A DNA stretch of 23,046 nt from JBCDCB01 sp039182735 (GCA_039182735.1 JBCDCB010000047.1:1-23046), one strand, 5' to 3'; numbered from the stretch's first letter, positions 8,043 to 15,965 are shown. Program-made: numbers and translations. Notes: generated by a model not told the origin, from the letters alone.

Positions 8043-9602
8043 TTAGCGGGCGAAGAGGTCGCCGACACCGCCGATCGGGGCGTGCTTGGGCATGCCACCG
8101 AAGGGGTTGGGGTCGTCGCCGCTGACGCCGCCGCCACCGCCGCCGCCGGCACCGAGGTCGGCGCAGGACTTCTCGCAGACCCAGACGCTGAAGGCCTGGT
8201 CACGGGCTTCGCCGGCGAGGCTCATGTCCGTGACGGAGGTGAAGTCGAGGAGGCCGAGGGGCTGGTTGCGGAAGTGGGCTTCGTTGAGGTTGATGTCGTT
8301 CTCGGGGCCAGAGCCCATGTCAACGGTGCACTGGGTGGCTTCCTGGAAGAGCCAGATGCCGCGCTTGCCGGCGAAGGCGCCCTGGTTGCTGTCGATGGAG
8401 AACCACCAGTTCTGACCCGAAGCGAGGGTGACCGGGGGGTGCTCGAAGACGAAGCGGTAGACGGGGAGGCCATCGAAGGTGATGCCGAGGTCCTCGAAGA
8501 AGGTCCAGTCGAAGGTGGCGACCGGGTCAACGGGGAGCTGGTCGATGCCGTCGGAATCGTCCATGTCGGCGGGGTCGTCCATCGAAGCGAGGGGGACGTC
8601 GCAGTTGTTGTCGTAGATGGCGCCGAAGACGGTGCTCAGGTCGCAGTTGGTTGCGAAGTAGGCTTCGATGCGGCAGATGTCGTACTCGCTGTTGTCGCCG
8701 AGGGGATCCTGCAGCTGGAAGTCGTCAGCCGAGCGGGCGTCGAACTCGACCTGCGAGAGCAGGGGGTCCGAGATGCCGGCGAGCTCGAAGTTCGACTGCG
8801 AGAGCACGCGCGAGCAGATCTTGCCCTCGAGCTCGAAGTAGAAGTCGGTGCAGACGCCGCAGCAGATTTCGTCGGCGGCATCGCCCCACTGCGAGAACTG
8901 GAACTGACCGGACTTGAACTGGCCCTGGTTGCCCTGGATGGTGCGGTTGTTGGAGCTGAGCCAGAAGGCCTGCCCGTTGCCGTTGTGGACGGGGCTGAAC
9001 CAGAGGCGGTCTTCACCGCTGAAGAAGAAGTCGAAGTCCTCGGTTTCGCCGGAGCCCTCTTCGTGGTGGGGTGCGTCGAAGTTGGGGCCCTTGGCCTGCG
9101 AGAGGTCGAACTCGATGGTGTACTGGGTGTACCCGGGGAACTCGACCGAGGCACCGTTGTTGATGACGTTGCTCGAGGGGAACGAGGCGATGACGCCGCC
9201 GTCGCCGGGGCGACCGGCGCAGTTGGTGTAGACGTCGAGGCAGACGTTGGGATCGGTCCCGTTGGACACGATCATGATGACGCGGGCCAGCGAGCCCTTG
9301 TACCAGAGGCACTCGCGGAACCAGACGTCGTCGGCGGTGCGGGCCTGGACGAAGTCGTTGACGTTGCTGCGGAGCGCGGCGGAGTCCATACCGGTGTCAA
9401 GCGCACCGTTGCTCCAGATCACGCCAGTGGCGGCGCTCGAGGCGGACGACTGGGCCTGCGGGGCCTCGACGTTGCTCACCAGCGAGTTGGGGAAGGGGTT
9501 CTCGGCCAGCTTCTCAGTGAGAAGCGCACCGCGGTTGACCTCGCCGTTGGCGGCGACGGCAAGCGACGCCACAACGATCGCGCTGACACTCAATGTGCGC
9601 AT
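8043..9602 (-). CDS. Cys-rich secreted protein with an internally duplicated domain, unknown function
   Basis: A 519-residue protein. I chose ATG 9602 because GGAGG precedes it and a signal peptide follows (RTLSVSAIVVASLAVAANGE). The body shows two related halves. The first begins ARTADDVWF (about 87) and the second ARSADDFQL (about 289). Each then has a strand set with DVYTNC or AIYDNNC, and a late tryptophan-rich part (RLWFSP...AFWLSSNN versus QNWWFSID...GIWLFQEAT). About thirteen cysteines suggest disulfides. A run of seven glycines (485-491) leads into a short tail ending DLFAR, with no PEP-CTERM or dockerin signature. It resembles the large uncharacterised secreted proteins seen in planctomycetes; I cannot name a family. 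Upstream, its leader carries a near-duplicate CCAGCTCTT-rich repeat (9611-9644, plus sense). Confidence 0.8.
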   Translation of the reverse strand: MRTLSVSAIVVASLAVAANGEVNRGALLTEKLAENPFPNSLVSNVEAPQAQSSASSAATGVIWSNGALDTGMDSAALRSNVNDFVQARTADDVWFRECLWYKGSLARVIMIVSNGTDPNVCLDVYTNCAGRPGDGGVIASFPSSNVINNGASVEFPGYTQYTIEFDLSQAKGPNFDAPHHEEGSGETEDFDFFFSGEDRLWFSPVHNGNGQAFWLSSNNRTIQGNQGQFKSGQFQFSQWGDAADEICCGVCTDFYFELEGKICSRVLSQSNFELAGISDPLLSQVEFDARSADDFQLQDPLGDNSEYDICRIEAYFATNCDLSTVFGAIYDNNCDVPLASMDDPADMDDSDGIDQLPVDPVATFDWTFFEDLGITFDGLPVYRFVFEHPPVTLASGQNWWFSIDSNQGAFAGKRGIWLFQEATQCTVDMGSGPENDINLNEAHFRNQPLGLLDFTSVTDMSLAGEARDQAFSVWVCEKSCADLGAGGGGGGGVSGDDPNPFGGMPKHAPIGGVGDLFAR

Positions 9603-10104
9603 GGGGTCCTCCAGCTCTTTCTTCTTGAATCCAGCTCTTCTTCTCGATTGCCCGGACCTTCCGGGCGGGAACCTATCAACCTTCTGATGTCTCGCCGGGG
9701 TTCCGAACAAATGACGAGACAACAGCAGGTCAACAAAAGAGTGCATTCGTTCGGGCGATCGGCAACCGAAATCTGGTCAACGTTTGCCGATAATGCCCCG
9801 AGTCTGGGAATACGACCACGCGACTTCTCGGGCCTCGTGCGAGTAAGTCCAATAAGACAAGCAACTTGAAGCGGCCTCGCGAACGCTCGATGCGCTCCAG
9901 GTCGTTGCGCATCTTTTGCGTAAAGTCGTCGCTTGATCGTCGATCTTCCACGAGCTGGGCTTCTCTATGTTCACAGCACCGCGGAGGTGTCCCGAGTCTG
10001 GCTTGGACAAGGCGCGCGCTCACCACCGATACCGAGAAGGCACCAAGCCGCGATCCCGGCGGGTGTGGTAGGGCGGATAGGCCACGGCTATACTCGCCGC
10101 CGGA
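9603..10104. other. Intergenic region upstream of the Cys-rich protein and tRNA-His
   Basis: It holds the leader of the minus-strand gene at 9602, with its ribosome-binding site, a near-duplicate repeat at 9611-9626 and 9631-9644, and a 6-base hairpin (CCCGGA CCT TCCGGG, 9651-9665). It also holds two copies of CCCGAGTCTGG (9797-9807 and 9991-10001). Two overlapping minus-strand frames (9730-10026 and 9777-10010) have partly protein-like stretches but no good start or family, so I do not call a gene. The tRNA-His promoter should lie near the right end, but I see no clear consensus. Confidence 0.5.
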
Positions 10105-10178
10105 GCAGCTGTAGCTCAGTTGGTTAGAGCGCCTGATTGTGGATCAGGAGGTCCTGGGTTCGAATCCCAGCAGCTGTA
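10105..10178 (+). tRNA. tRNA-His(GTG) lacking encoded G-1, with U72 and A73
   Basis: The cloverleaf is complete: acceptor GCAGCTG (10105-10111) pairs with CAGCTGT (10171-10177), U8-A9, D-stem GCTC/GAGC with loop AGTTGGTTA (so U20 and U20a), anticodon stem CCTGA/TCAGG with loop TTGTGGA and anticodon GTG, and T-arm CTGGG TTCGAAT CCCAG. The discriminator is A (10178) and no CCA is encoded. Position -1 is A (10104), so the usual G-1:C73 pair of bacterial tRNA-His is absent, and the first pair is G1:U72. It sits 29 bases before the histidyl-tRNA synthetase gene. Confidence 0.95.
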
Positions 10179-10207
10179 CTTGTGCCTGCCACGCCTCGGA
10201 GCCGACC

Positions 10208-11704
10208 ATGACCCGCCCAGACCCCAGACTGTTCAAGGGGTTTCGTGACGTCTTTGCCGACGACCTCGTCGTCAAGCAGTGGATGATCGAGCGGGTCCGA
10301 GGCGTGTACGAGCGCTACGGCTACATCCCGCTCGAGACGCCCGCGTTGGAGTTCGTCGATTGCCTCGGCAAGAACCTGCCGGAGCAGGACACCCCCGAGG
10401 GAGGCATCTTCGCCTTCCGCAACCCGGATCTCGCGCAGGATGAAAGCGGGCCGGACTCGTGGCTCGCGCTGCGGTATGACCTCACCGCGCCGCTCGCGCG
10501 GTTGTGCGCGCAGTACGCGAACCTGTCTCGTCCGTTTCGGCGATACCAGATCGGCCCGGTGTGGCGGTATGAGAAGCCCGGGATCGGCCGGTTCCGAGAG
10601 TTCACGCAGTTCGACTTCGACGCGGTCGGTGTGAGCGGGCCCGCCGCCGACGCCGAGGTCGCGTGCATCATGTGCGATGCGCTGCAGGCGCTCGACTTCG
10701 AGCCGGGCGACTTCGTCATCCGTGTCAACAACCGCAAGGTGCTGCTCGGCGTGCTGGCGTCTGCGGGCATCGACGACGGCGATCTCGGTGACCCGCGATC
10801 GAAGCCGGGCACCGTCCTCCGCGCCATCGACAAGCTCGATCGGCTTGGGCTGCCGGGCGTCGTCGAGTTGCTCGGGCCGGGGCGCGAAGACGAGACGGGC
10901 GACTTCACCGAGGGCGCGCACCTCGACGATGCGCAGATCGAACGCGTGCGAGCGTTTTTATCCATTGCCGACCGCGATCGCGCCAGCGTGTGCGCGCAGC
11001 TCGCGTCTCTTGTCGGCGATTCGCCCGTCGGGCGTGCCGGCATCGACGAACTCACGGGCATCAACGGCGTCCTCGATGCGCTGGGCTACGAGAGCGATCG
11101 CATCATCTTCGACCCCACCGTGGTCCGCGGGCTCGGGTACTACACGGGACCCGTCTTCGAGGGTGTGCTCACCAAGGAGATCCGAGACGCGAAGGGGCGC
11201 GTGCGCACGTTTGGCAGTGTTTACGGCGGTGGTCGCTACGATGGTCTTATCGAACGGTTCACAGGCGAACGCGTCCCCGCGACCGGTGCCTCGGTCGGGC
11301 TCGACCGCCTGCTCGAAGCGATCAAGCTCATCCGCGGCACGTCGCGCACCGCGACCGCCGACGTCCTCATCGTCAACTTCGATGACTCCATGCTCACGCG
11401 CTACATGACGCTCGCGCAATCGTTCCGCGACGCCGACATCGCGACCGAGGTCTACCTCGGCAAGGGCAACATGAAGAAGCAGCTCAAGTACGCCGACCGT
11501 CTGGGCGTCCCGTTCGCCGTGATCATCGGCAGCGAAGAGTTCGAACGCGGGACCGCGCAGGTCAAGAATCTGTGGCTCGGTGCCAAGCTCAGCGCCGAGA
11601 TGGATTCTCGCGAAAAATGGGCGAAGCAGCCGGCGCAAGAAGAGGTGCCCATCGACGGGCTTGTCGCGTATGTGCGCGACGCGCTCGCCAGGCAAACCCG
11701 TTAG
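10208..11704 (+). CDS. hisS: Histidyl-tRNA synthetase
   Basis: A class II synthetase that charges tRNA-His in the cytoplasm, 498 residues from ATG 10208 (GGAG six bases upstream). Visible motifs are LALRYDLTAPLAR (86-98), motif 2 RRYQIGPVWRYEKPGIGRFRE (111-131, shown here as RRYQIGPVWR then YEKPGIGRFRE), the histidine-binding VVRGLGYYTGPVFE (305-318), GGRYDGLIERF and motif 3 GASVGLDRL (360-368). The C-terminal anticodon-binding domain includes VYLGKGNMKKQLKYAD. The LRYDLT and RGLxYYTGPVFE forms differ from the E. coli type (LRPEGT, RGLDYYNRTVFE) and resemble the group that includes Caulobacter and eukaryotic-like enzymes. At 498 residues it is longer than the common 420-430, with extra sequence near 190-275. 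The adjacent unusual tRNA-His suggests a matched pair. Its stop overlaps that of the next, convergent gene. Confidence 0.95.
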   Translation: MTRPDPRLFKGFRDVFADDLVVKQWMIERVRGVYERYGYIPLETPALEFVDCLGKNLPEQDTPEGGIFAFRNPDLAQDESGPDSWLALRYDLTAPLARLCAQYANLSRPFRRYQIGPVWRYEKPGIGRFREFTQFDFDAVGVSGPAADAEVACIMCDALQALDFEPGDFVIRVNNRKVLLGVLASAGIDDGDLGDPRSKPGTVLRAIDKLDRLGLPGVVELLGPGREDETGDFTEGAHLDDAQIERVRAFLSIADRDRASVCAQLASLVGDSPVGRAGIDELTGINGVLDALGYESDRIIFDPTVVRGLGYYTGPVFEGVLTKEIRDAKGRVRTFGSVYGGGRYDGLIERFTGERVPATGASVGLDRLLEAIKLIRGTSRTATADVLIVNFDDSMLTRYMTLAQSFRDADIATEVYLGKGNMKKQLKYADRLGVPFAVIIGSEEFERGTAQVKNLWLGAKLSAEMDSREKWAKQPAQEEVPIDGLVAYVRDALARQTR

Positions 11705-13248
11705 CGCACACGTTTGTAGGGTGAATACGTGCGCTCGTCGCTCGTGACCGGCTTGAGCAGCATCGCTTCGAAGGGCGGCACCGTCACCTGGAACATCCCC
11801 GATTCGACCGTTACCCGCGTGCCGGTGAACTCGTCTTCGAGCGGGAAGAAGTTCATCAAACGCGGCTCGCGTGTCTGGACGACTTCGGTCACGGGCTTGC
11901 CAGTCGGGTTCGCAAAGACGTATCGCGTCTCGCCGACGTGATCGGTGCGCCGCATGAAGGCGAGCAGCGTCTCGGTATCGAGCAAGCGAAACGCGCCGAC
12001 GCGCAGTGCCCGGCTTTCGGAGCGGAGCGTGCAGAGTTTCCGGGTCCAGTCGAGTTCCTGGTTGTGCTCGTTGTTCCAGTCCCAGCGCATCGGCCCGCGG
12101 TTCTCCGGGTCGTTGCCGCCGGGCTGCCCAAACTCGTTGCCGTAGTAGAGGACGGGCGCGCCGGGGAGCGTGAACTGCAGGACCTGCGCGGTGCGTCGCG
12201 TGCGCCGTTCGGGCATGAAGGTATGGAGGCGTGCGGTGTCGTGGTTGTCGAGGATGATCCAGGATCGGAGGATCGCCTCTTCGCCGGACGAGTCGACCAT
12301 GCGTTCGAGCATGCGCCCGGCGATCCCGCCGCTGAGTCTGCCCTGCATGAGGTCGAGGATGACCTGGCGGGCGTGGAAGTTCATGACGCCGTCGAGCGCG
12401 ACGCACCAGTCTTCGGGATCGTTCCAGAGTTCGCCGACGACGCACGAGTCGGCGCGTTCGACTTTTGCGGCCTCATTGAGTTCCTTGAGGTAGTGCAGCC
12501 CGAGGTCGTACGCGACGTCGAGTCGCCAGCCGTCGATCCCGTCACGCAGGTAGCCGCGGACGACGGAATCGGGCGAACGCCAGAGCAGGTCGCGCAGGCG
12601 TTCGTTTTCGAGTTCGAGTTCGGGGAGGTTGGTGGCGTTGTGCCAGCAGCGGTATCCGCGGGGGTGGTGGTCGGCGATATCGAACCACGCTCGCTGTTCC
12701 GAGGATTCGTTCGCCATCGCGGTCTGGAACCAAGGCGACGCGGTGCCGACGTGGTTGAAGACTCCATCGAGCATGATTTTCATACCGCGCTGGTGAACAT
12801 CGTCGGCGAGGGCGATGACGTCGTTGCGCGTACCGTACTCGGGGGAGACGCCGAAGAAGTCGCGGGCGTCGTACTTGTGATTCGTGAGCGCGTCGTGGAT
12901 CGGGTTGAGGTAGACGACGTCGGCGCGCATGGATCGCACGTGATCGAGCCCGCGCCGGGCGGTCTTCAGGTCGCCGCCCCAGAACGCGAGCTCGTGGCTC
13001 CACGCGGTCTGTCCTTCGACGCGCTCGCCGCGATGCGGATCTGCGCTCCACGGCTGGAGCGTGCGCGGGTGGTCGTAGAAGTGGCGTTTGGCGTCGAGCT
13101 CCTCGGGTGTCGGCTCGACGAATCGATCGACGAGGATGTGGTAGACGATGGGGCCGCAGCGCCAGTCCTGTTCGCGGCGTTCGCAGTCGGCTCGGAGCTG
13201 CACCTCGCTGCCGACGGGGGGCCAATCGCTCAAGTGGGAGTCGTTCAT
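11701..13248 (-). CDS. GH13 alpha-amylase-family glycoside hydrolase
   Basis: A 515-residue (beta/alpha)8-barrel enzyme acting on alpha-glucans or maltodextrins. The four conserved regions are present: DGVFNH (161-166), GWRLDVAYD with nucleophile D244, VGELWND with acid/base E273, and ILDNHDTAR with D337. AFWGGDLKTARRGLDHV and VVYLNPIHDALTNHKYDARDF are typical of the neopullulanase / cyclomaltodextrinase / maltogenic group. There is no signal peptide, so it is probably cytoplasmic. The exact bond specificity cannot be told. The ATG at 13246-13248 lacks a good ribosome-binding site; a start a little downstream is possible but the N-terminus reads smoothly. Tail-to-tail with hisS: TTAG at 11701-11704 serves as both stop codons. 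Confidence 0.9.
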   Translation of the reverse strand: MNDSHLSDWPPVGSEVQLRADCERREQDWRCGPIVYHILVDRFVEPTPEELDAKRHFYDHPRTLQPWSADPHRGERVEGQTAWSHELAFWGGDLKTARRGLDHVRSMRADVVYLNPIHDALTNHKYDARDFFGVSPEYGTRNDVIALADDVHQRGMKIMLDGVFNHVGTASPWFQTAMANESSEQRAWFDIADHHPRGYRCWHNATNLPELELENERLRDLLWRSPDSVVRGYLRDGIDGWRLDVAYDLGLHYLKELNEAAKVERADSCVVGELWNDPEDWCVALDGVMNFHARQVILDLMQGRLSGGIAGRMLERMVDSSGEEAILRSWIILDNHDTARLHTFMPERRTRRTAQVLQFTLPGAPVLYYGNEFGQPGGNDPENRGPMRWDWNNEHNQELDWTRKLCTLRSESRALRVGAFRLLDTETLLAFMRRTDHVGETRYVFANPTGKPVTEVVQTREPRLMNFFPLEDEFTGTRVTVESGMFQVTVPPFEAMLLKPVTSDERTYSPYKRVR

Positions 13249-13303
13249 GCGCGCACGCTAGCAGAGCGCGCGAGGAGCGCGGGCGTACCATCGGGGCTCA
13301 CGC

Positions 13304-14323
13304 GTGACCGAGACCCGTTCCAACCCGAGATCGCTCGCGCCCGTATTGGTTGCGGGGGCGATCGCGCTGGCGCTGCTCATCGCGGGCCTGCTCGCGTCGC
13401 TGGCGCTCGGTGCGGTCTCCTTTCCGATCGGCGAGGTGATCCGGGCGCTGCTCGACAGGACACAAGACGGCGCGGCTCGCAACATCGTGTGGAACCTGCG
13501 CCTGCCCCGCGCGCTGCTCGGCGCGATCGTGGGGATGAACCTCGCGGTCGCCGGCGTCCTGCTGCAGGGCGTGATGCGCAACCCTGTCGCCGCCCCGAAC
13601 ATCGTCGGGGTGACGGCGGGGGGCGGGCTCGGGGCCACGATCATCATCGTCGCGTTCCCGAGCGCCGTGGCGGGCGTGGCGCCGGCGGCCTTCGCTGGCG
13701 CGGTCATCGCCGGGCTGATCGTCTTTGTGATCTCCTGGCAGCCGGGCATCGGGACGTCACCCGTGCGCATGGTGCTCGCGGGCGTTGCGGTCACCGCGAT
13801 CCTGACCGCCGTGACGACGTTCCTCATGGTGACGTTCAGCGAGCGCGTGCAGGCGGTCGTGCTGTGGATGTCGGGTTCGCTCGTCGGTCGCTCATGGAAC
13901 GAGGTCGTGGGCGTCTGGACCTACGCGCTGGTGGGCGTGCTCGGAGCGCTGCTGCTCGCCAAGCCGCTCGACACGCTGCAGCTCGGCGATGATGTCGCGC
14001 GTTCGCTCGGGCAGCGTGTGGACACGATCCGCTTCACGTCGATCGCGATCGCGGCGCTGCTCGCCGGGTCCGCCGTGTCTGTCGCGGGCATGATCGGATT
14101 CGTGGGGCTCATCGTGCCGCACATCGCGCGGATGATCGTCGGCTCGCGCCATGTCCCGCTCGTGGTCGTCTCGATGATCGGCGGCGCGGCATTGGTCGTC
14201 TGGTCTGACCTTGCCGGACGCCTGATCATCGCGCCGTCGGAGATGCCCGCGGGCGTCATCACGGCGCTCATCGGCGGTCCGTACTTCATCTTCCTGCTCT
14301 ACAAGACCCGGATGCTGCGATGA
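13304..14323 (+). CDS. FecCD-family ABC transporter permease (iron, siderophore, heme or cobalamin)
   Basis: A 339-residue membrane protein with the usual many hydrophobic spans of the BtuC/FhuB/HmuU group. Family marks include RLPRALLGAIVGMNLAVAGV, LQGVMRNPVAAPNIVGVTAGGG near the first third, LGQRVDTIRF, and GMIGFVGLIVPHIARMIVG, the segment that contacts the ATPase. The start is GTG 13304; the ribosome-binding site is weak and the 55-base divergent gap to the GH13 gene must hold both promoters. It overlaps its ATPase by ATGA (14320-14323). No substrate-binding protein or TonB receptor is next to it, so the substrate is not fixed by sequence; the heme-oxygenase-like gene downstream points to heme or iron. 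Confidence 0.92.
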   Translation: MTETRSNPRSLAPVLVAGAIALALLIAGLLASLALGAVSFPIGEVIRALLDRTQDGAARNIVWNLRLPRALLGAIVGMNLAVAGVLLQGVMRNPVAAPNIVGVTAGGGLGATIIIVAFPSAVAGVAPAAFAGAVIAGLIVFVISWQPGIGTSPVRMVLAGVAVTAILTAVTTFLMVTFSERVQAVVLWMSGSLVGRSWNEVVGVWTYALVGVLGALLLAKPLDTLQLGDDVARSLGQRVDTIRFTSIAIAALLAGSAVSVAGMIGFVGLIVPHIARMIVGSRHVPLVVVSMIGGAALVVWSDLAGRLIIAPSEMPAGVITALIGGPYFIFLLYKTRMLR

Positions 14324-15123
14324 CCACGCTCGAAGCGCACGACATCACCGCGTCCTATGGGGGCGACCCGGTTCTGCACGGCATCTCACTCCGCATCGAG
14401 CGTGGGCGCCGCGTCGCGATCGTCGGGCCCAACGGAAGCGGCAAGTCCACGCTGCTTCGCACGATGGCGTCGCTCATGCGTCCGACTTCCGGACGCGTGA
14501 CGCTCGACGGTCGGAACGTGCGCGCGATCCCCCCGCGAGAGCGCGCGCAGCAGATCGCCTGCTTGCCGCAATCCCCCCAAGCGCCCCCCGGCACGAGCGT
14601 GCGCGAGCTGGTCGCGATGGGGCGATCGCCCGCGCTCGGCGTGTGGGGCAGGCTCGCGGAGCACGACCGCACGATCATCGATGAGAGCATCGCGATGTGC
14701 GATCTCGGATCGCTCGCCGATCGACCGCTCACCGATCTCTCCGGCGGCGAACGCCAGCGCGCGTGGATCGCGATGGCGCTCGCGCAGCGGCCCAAGATCC
14801 TCCTGCTCGATGAGCCGACAGCAGCGCTCGACATACACCATCAGCTCGAGGTGATCGACCGCCTGCACGCGCTCGCGGGGGAGCTCGACATGGGCATCGT
14901 CGTGGTGCTGCACGAGCTGGATCTCGCGTCTCGGTTCGCCGAGCGCGTGGTGGTGCTGTCGGACGGGCGCGTGGCGGCGGACGACGCGCCGGGCGAGGCG
15001 CTCTCGGCGGGGGTGATCCGCCGGGTGTTCCGCGTGTCGGTGGCGAGAGTGCCCGCTGGCGTGGCGGGGCGCGAGGCGCTCGTCTTCGACCGATTGGATC
15101 GAAATCGCGCCGATGGCTGCTAG
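14320..15123 (+). CDS. FecE/HmuV-type ABC transporter ATPase
   Basis: A 267-residue ATPase translationally coupled to the permease (ATGA). Walker A GPNGSGKST (36-44), Q-loop near CLPQSPQ (81-87), signature LSGGERQR (140-147), Walker B ILLLDEPTAALD (160-171) and H-loop VLHELD (H198) are all intact, so it should be active. The sequence between Q-loop and signature (VRELVAMGRSPALGVWGR) is characteristic of iron-siderophore, heme and cobalamin importers. It powers import across the inner membrane. The heme-oxygenase-like gene starts 55 bases after its stop, consistent with one transcription unit. Confidence 0.93.
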   Translation: MTTLEAHDITASYGGDPVLHGISLRIERGRRVAIVGPNGSGKSTLLRTMASLMRPTSGRVTLDGRNVRAIPPRERAQQIACLPQSPQAPPGTSVRELVAMGRSPALGVWGRLAEHDRTIIDESIAMCDLGSLADRPLTDLSGGERQRAWIAMALAQRPKILLLDEPTAALDIHHQLEVIDRLHALAGELDMGIVVVLHELDLASRFAERVVVLSDGRVAADDAPGEALSAGVIRRVFRVSVARVPAGVAGREALVFDRLDRNRADGC

Positions 15124-15178
15124 ACTGGCGTGCCCGCGACTCGGTCTCAACGAAGCGCGAATTCACACGGAGCCAATG

Positions 15179-15853
15179 ATGACCGCGACCGACACCAGCA
15201 CGCCCGACATCCCGCTCGACGAGCAGCCCATGACCCGCCGCTTCAAGGAGGGCTGCTGGGACCTGCATCAGAGCGCTGAGAACGGCGCCTTCGTCAAAGC
15301 GCTCTTCAAGGGTAAGATCGACCGTGAGGAATTCGGGACCTTCCTCGCCCAGGGCTCGCTCGTTCACGGCGTGCTCGACGACTGCATCCGGGCTGAGCGC
15401 GACCGCGTCCCCGCCCTGAAGGCCCTGATCGACGACGAGCAGTTTCAGGCTGACCGCCTTCGAGCTGACCTCGATGCACTCGGGTTCGCGTCGGCATCGA
15501 TCGAACCGCTGCCCTCCACGCAGCGCGCGATCGATCTCATCCGCGAGACGGCGGCGAAAGACCCGCTCATGCTCCTCGGGCTGCACTACGTCCGCGAGGG
15601 CGCCAACAACGGCAACCGCTTCATCGCCAAGAAGCTCCGAAACACGTTCAGCATCGGTGATGGCGAGGGGCTGTCCTCGCTCGATCCCTATGGTGATCGC
15701 CAGCGTGCCAAGTGGGATGCGTTCAAAGAGATGCTCGATCAGCAGGAGTTCTCGAAGGCGCAGCGTGATGAACTCGTCGCGACCGCCCGCACCATGTTCC
15801 AGATGATCATGGACATGCACCAGGATCTCGAGAGCCTTGCCCGCACCAACTGA
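15179..15853 (+). CDS. Heme-oxygenase-like protein
   Basis: A 224-residue all-helical protein. Of two adjacent ATGs (15176 and 15179), the second has the better spacing (6 bases) from GGAG. The proximal region LHQSAENGAFVKALFKGKI aligns by eye with the heme oxygenase H-x-x-AE-N helix, giving H30 as the axial ligand. The distal region YVREGANNGNRFIAKKL (138-154) corresponds to the GDLSGGQ / EGSxxGG helix but reads E-G-A-N-N-G-N, so the Asp of the human enzyme's water network is missing. The C-terminal pattern (LVATARTMFQMIMDMHQDLESL) also fits. Heme oxygenases open heme to biliverdin, CO and iron. Position after FecCD/FecE genes suggests use of imported heme as iron source. Activity is less certain than the fold. 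A clear terminator follows. Confidence 0.75.
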   Translation: MTATDTSTPDIPLDEQPMTRRFKEGCWDLHQSAENGAFVKALFKGKIDREEFGTFLAQGSLVHGVLDDCIRAERDRVPALKALIDDEQFQADRLRADLDALGFASASIEPLPSTQRAIDLIRETAAKDPLMLLGLHYVREGANNGNRFIAKKLRNTFSIGDGEGLSSLDPYGDRQRAKWDAFKEMLDQQEFSKAQRDELVATARTMFQMIMDMHQDLESLARTN

Positions 15854-15885
15854 GCGGGTCGCCCGGACGATTCAGACGACCATCG

Positions 15886-15914
15886 ACGCCGGCTCTTCGG
15901 GGCCGGCGTTTTTT
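15886..15914 (+). terminator. Rho-independent terminator after the heme-oxygenase-like gene
   Basis: A perfect 8-base GC-rich stem (ACGCCGGC / GCCGGCGT) with loop TCTTCGGG, followed by six T residues (15909-15914). It begins 32 bases after the stop codon and closes the FecCD-FecE-heme oxygenase unit. Confidence 0.9.
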
Positions 15915-15928
15915 GTGCGCGTGCGGGC

Positions 15929-15965
15929 AAAACGAAAGCGGCGACGCACGTGGGTGCGCCGCCGC
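15929..15965 (-). terminator. Rho-independent terminator of the S8 protease gene
   Basis: On the minus strand a 12-base stem (GCGGCGGCGCAC / GTGCGTCGCCGC, one G-U pair) with loop CCAC is followed by TTTCGTTTT. It lies 48 bases beyond the protease stop at 16014, back-to-back with the plus-strand terminator at 15886-15914. Confidence 0.8.

Noticed and set aside
8031..9869. 612-codon plus-strand open frame opposite the Cys-rich protein
   Set aside because: Val/Glu/Gly/Asp-rich antisense frame; the minus-strand gene has a signal peptide, ribosome-binding site and duplicated domain.
9730..10026. Two overlapping minus-strand frames (99 and 78 codons)
   Set aside because: No good start signals, no family, and the protein-like stretches are in different frames. 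Possibly a decayed gene, but not supportable.
11938..13992. 684-codon plus-strand open frame through the GH13 gene and into the permease
   Set aside because: Out of frame with two genes that have full family motifs; no ribosome-binding site or domain.
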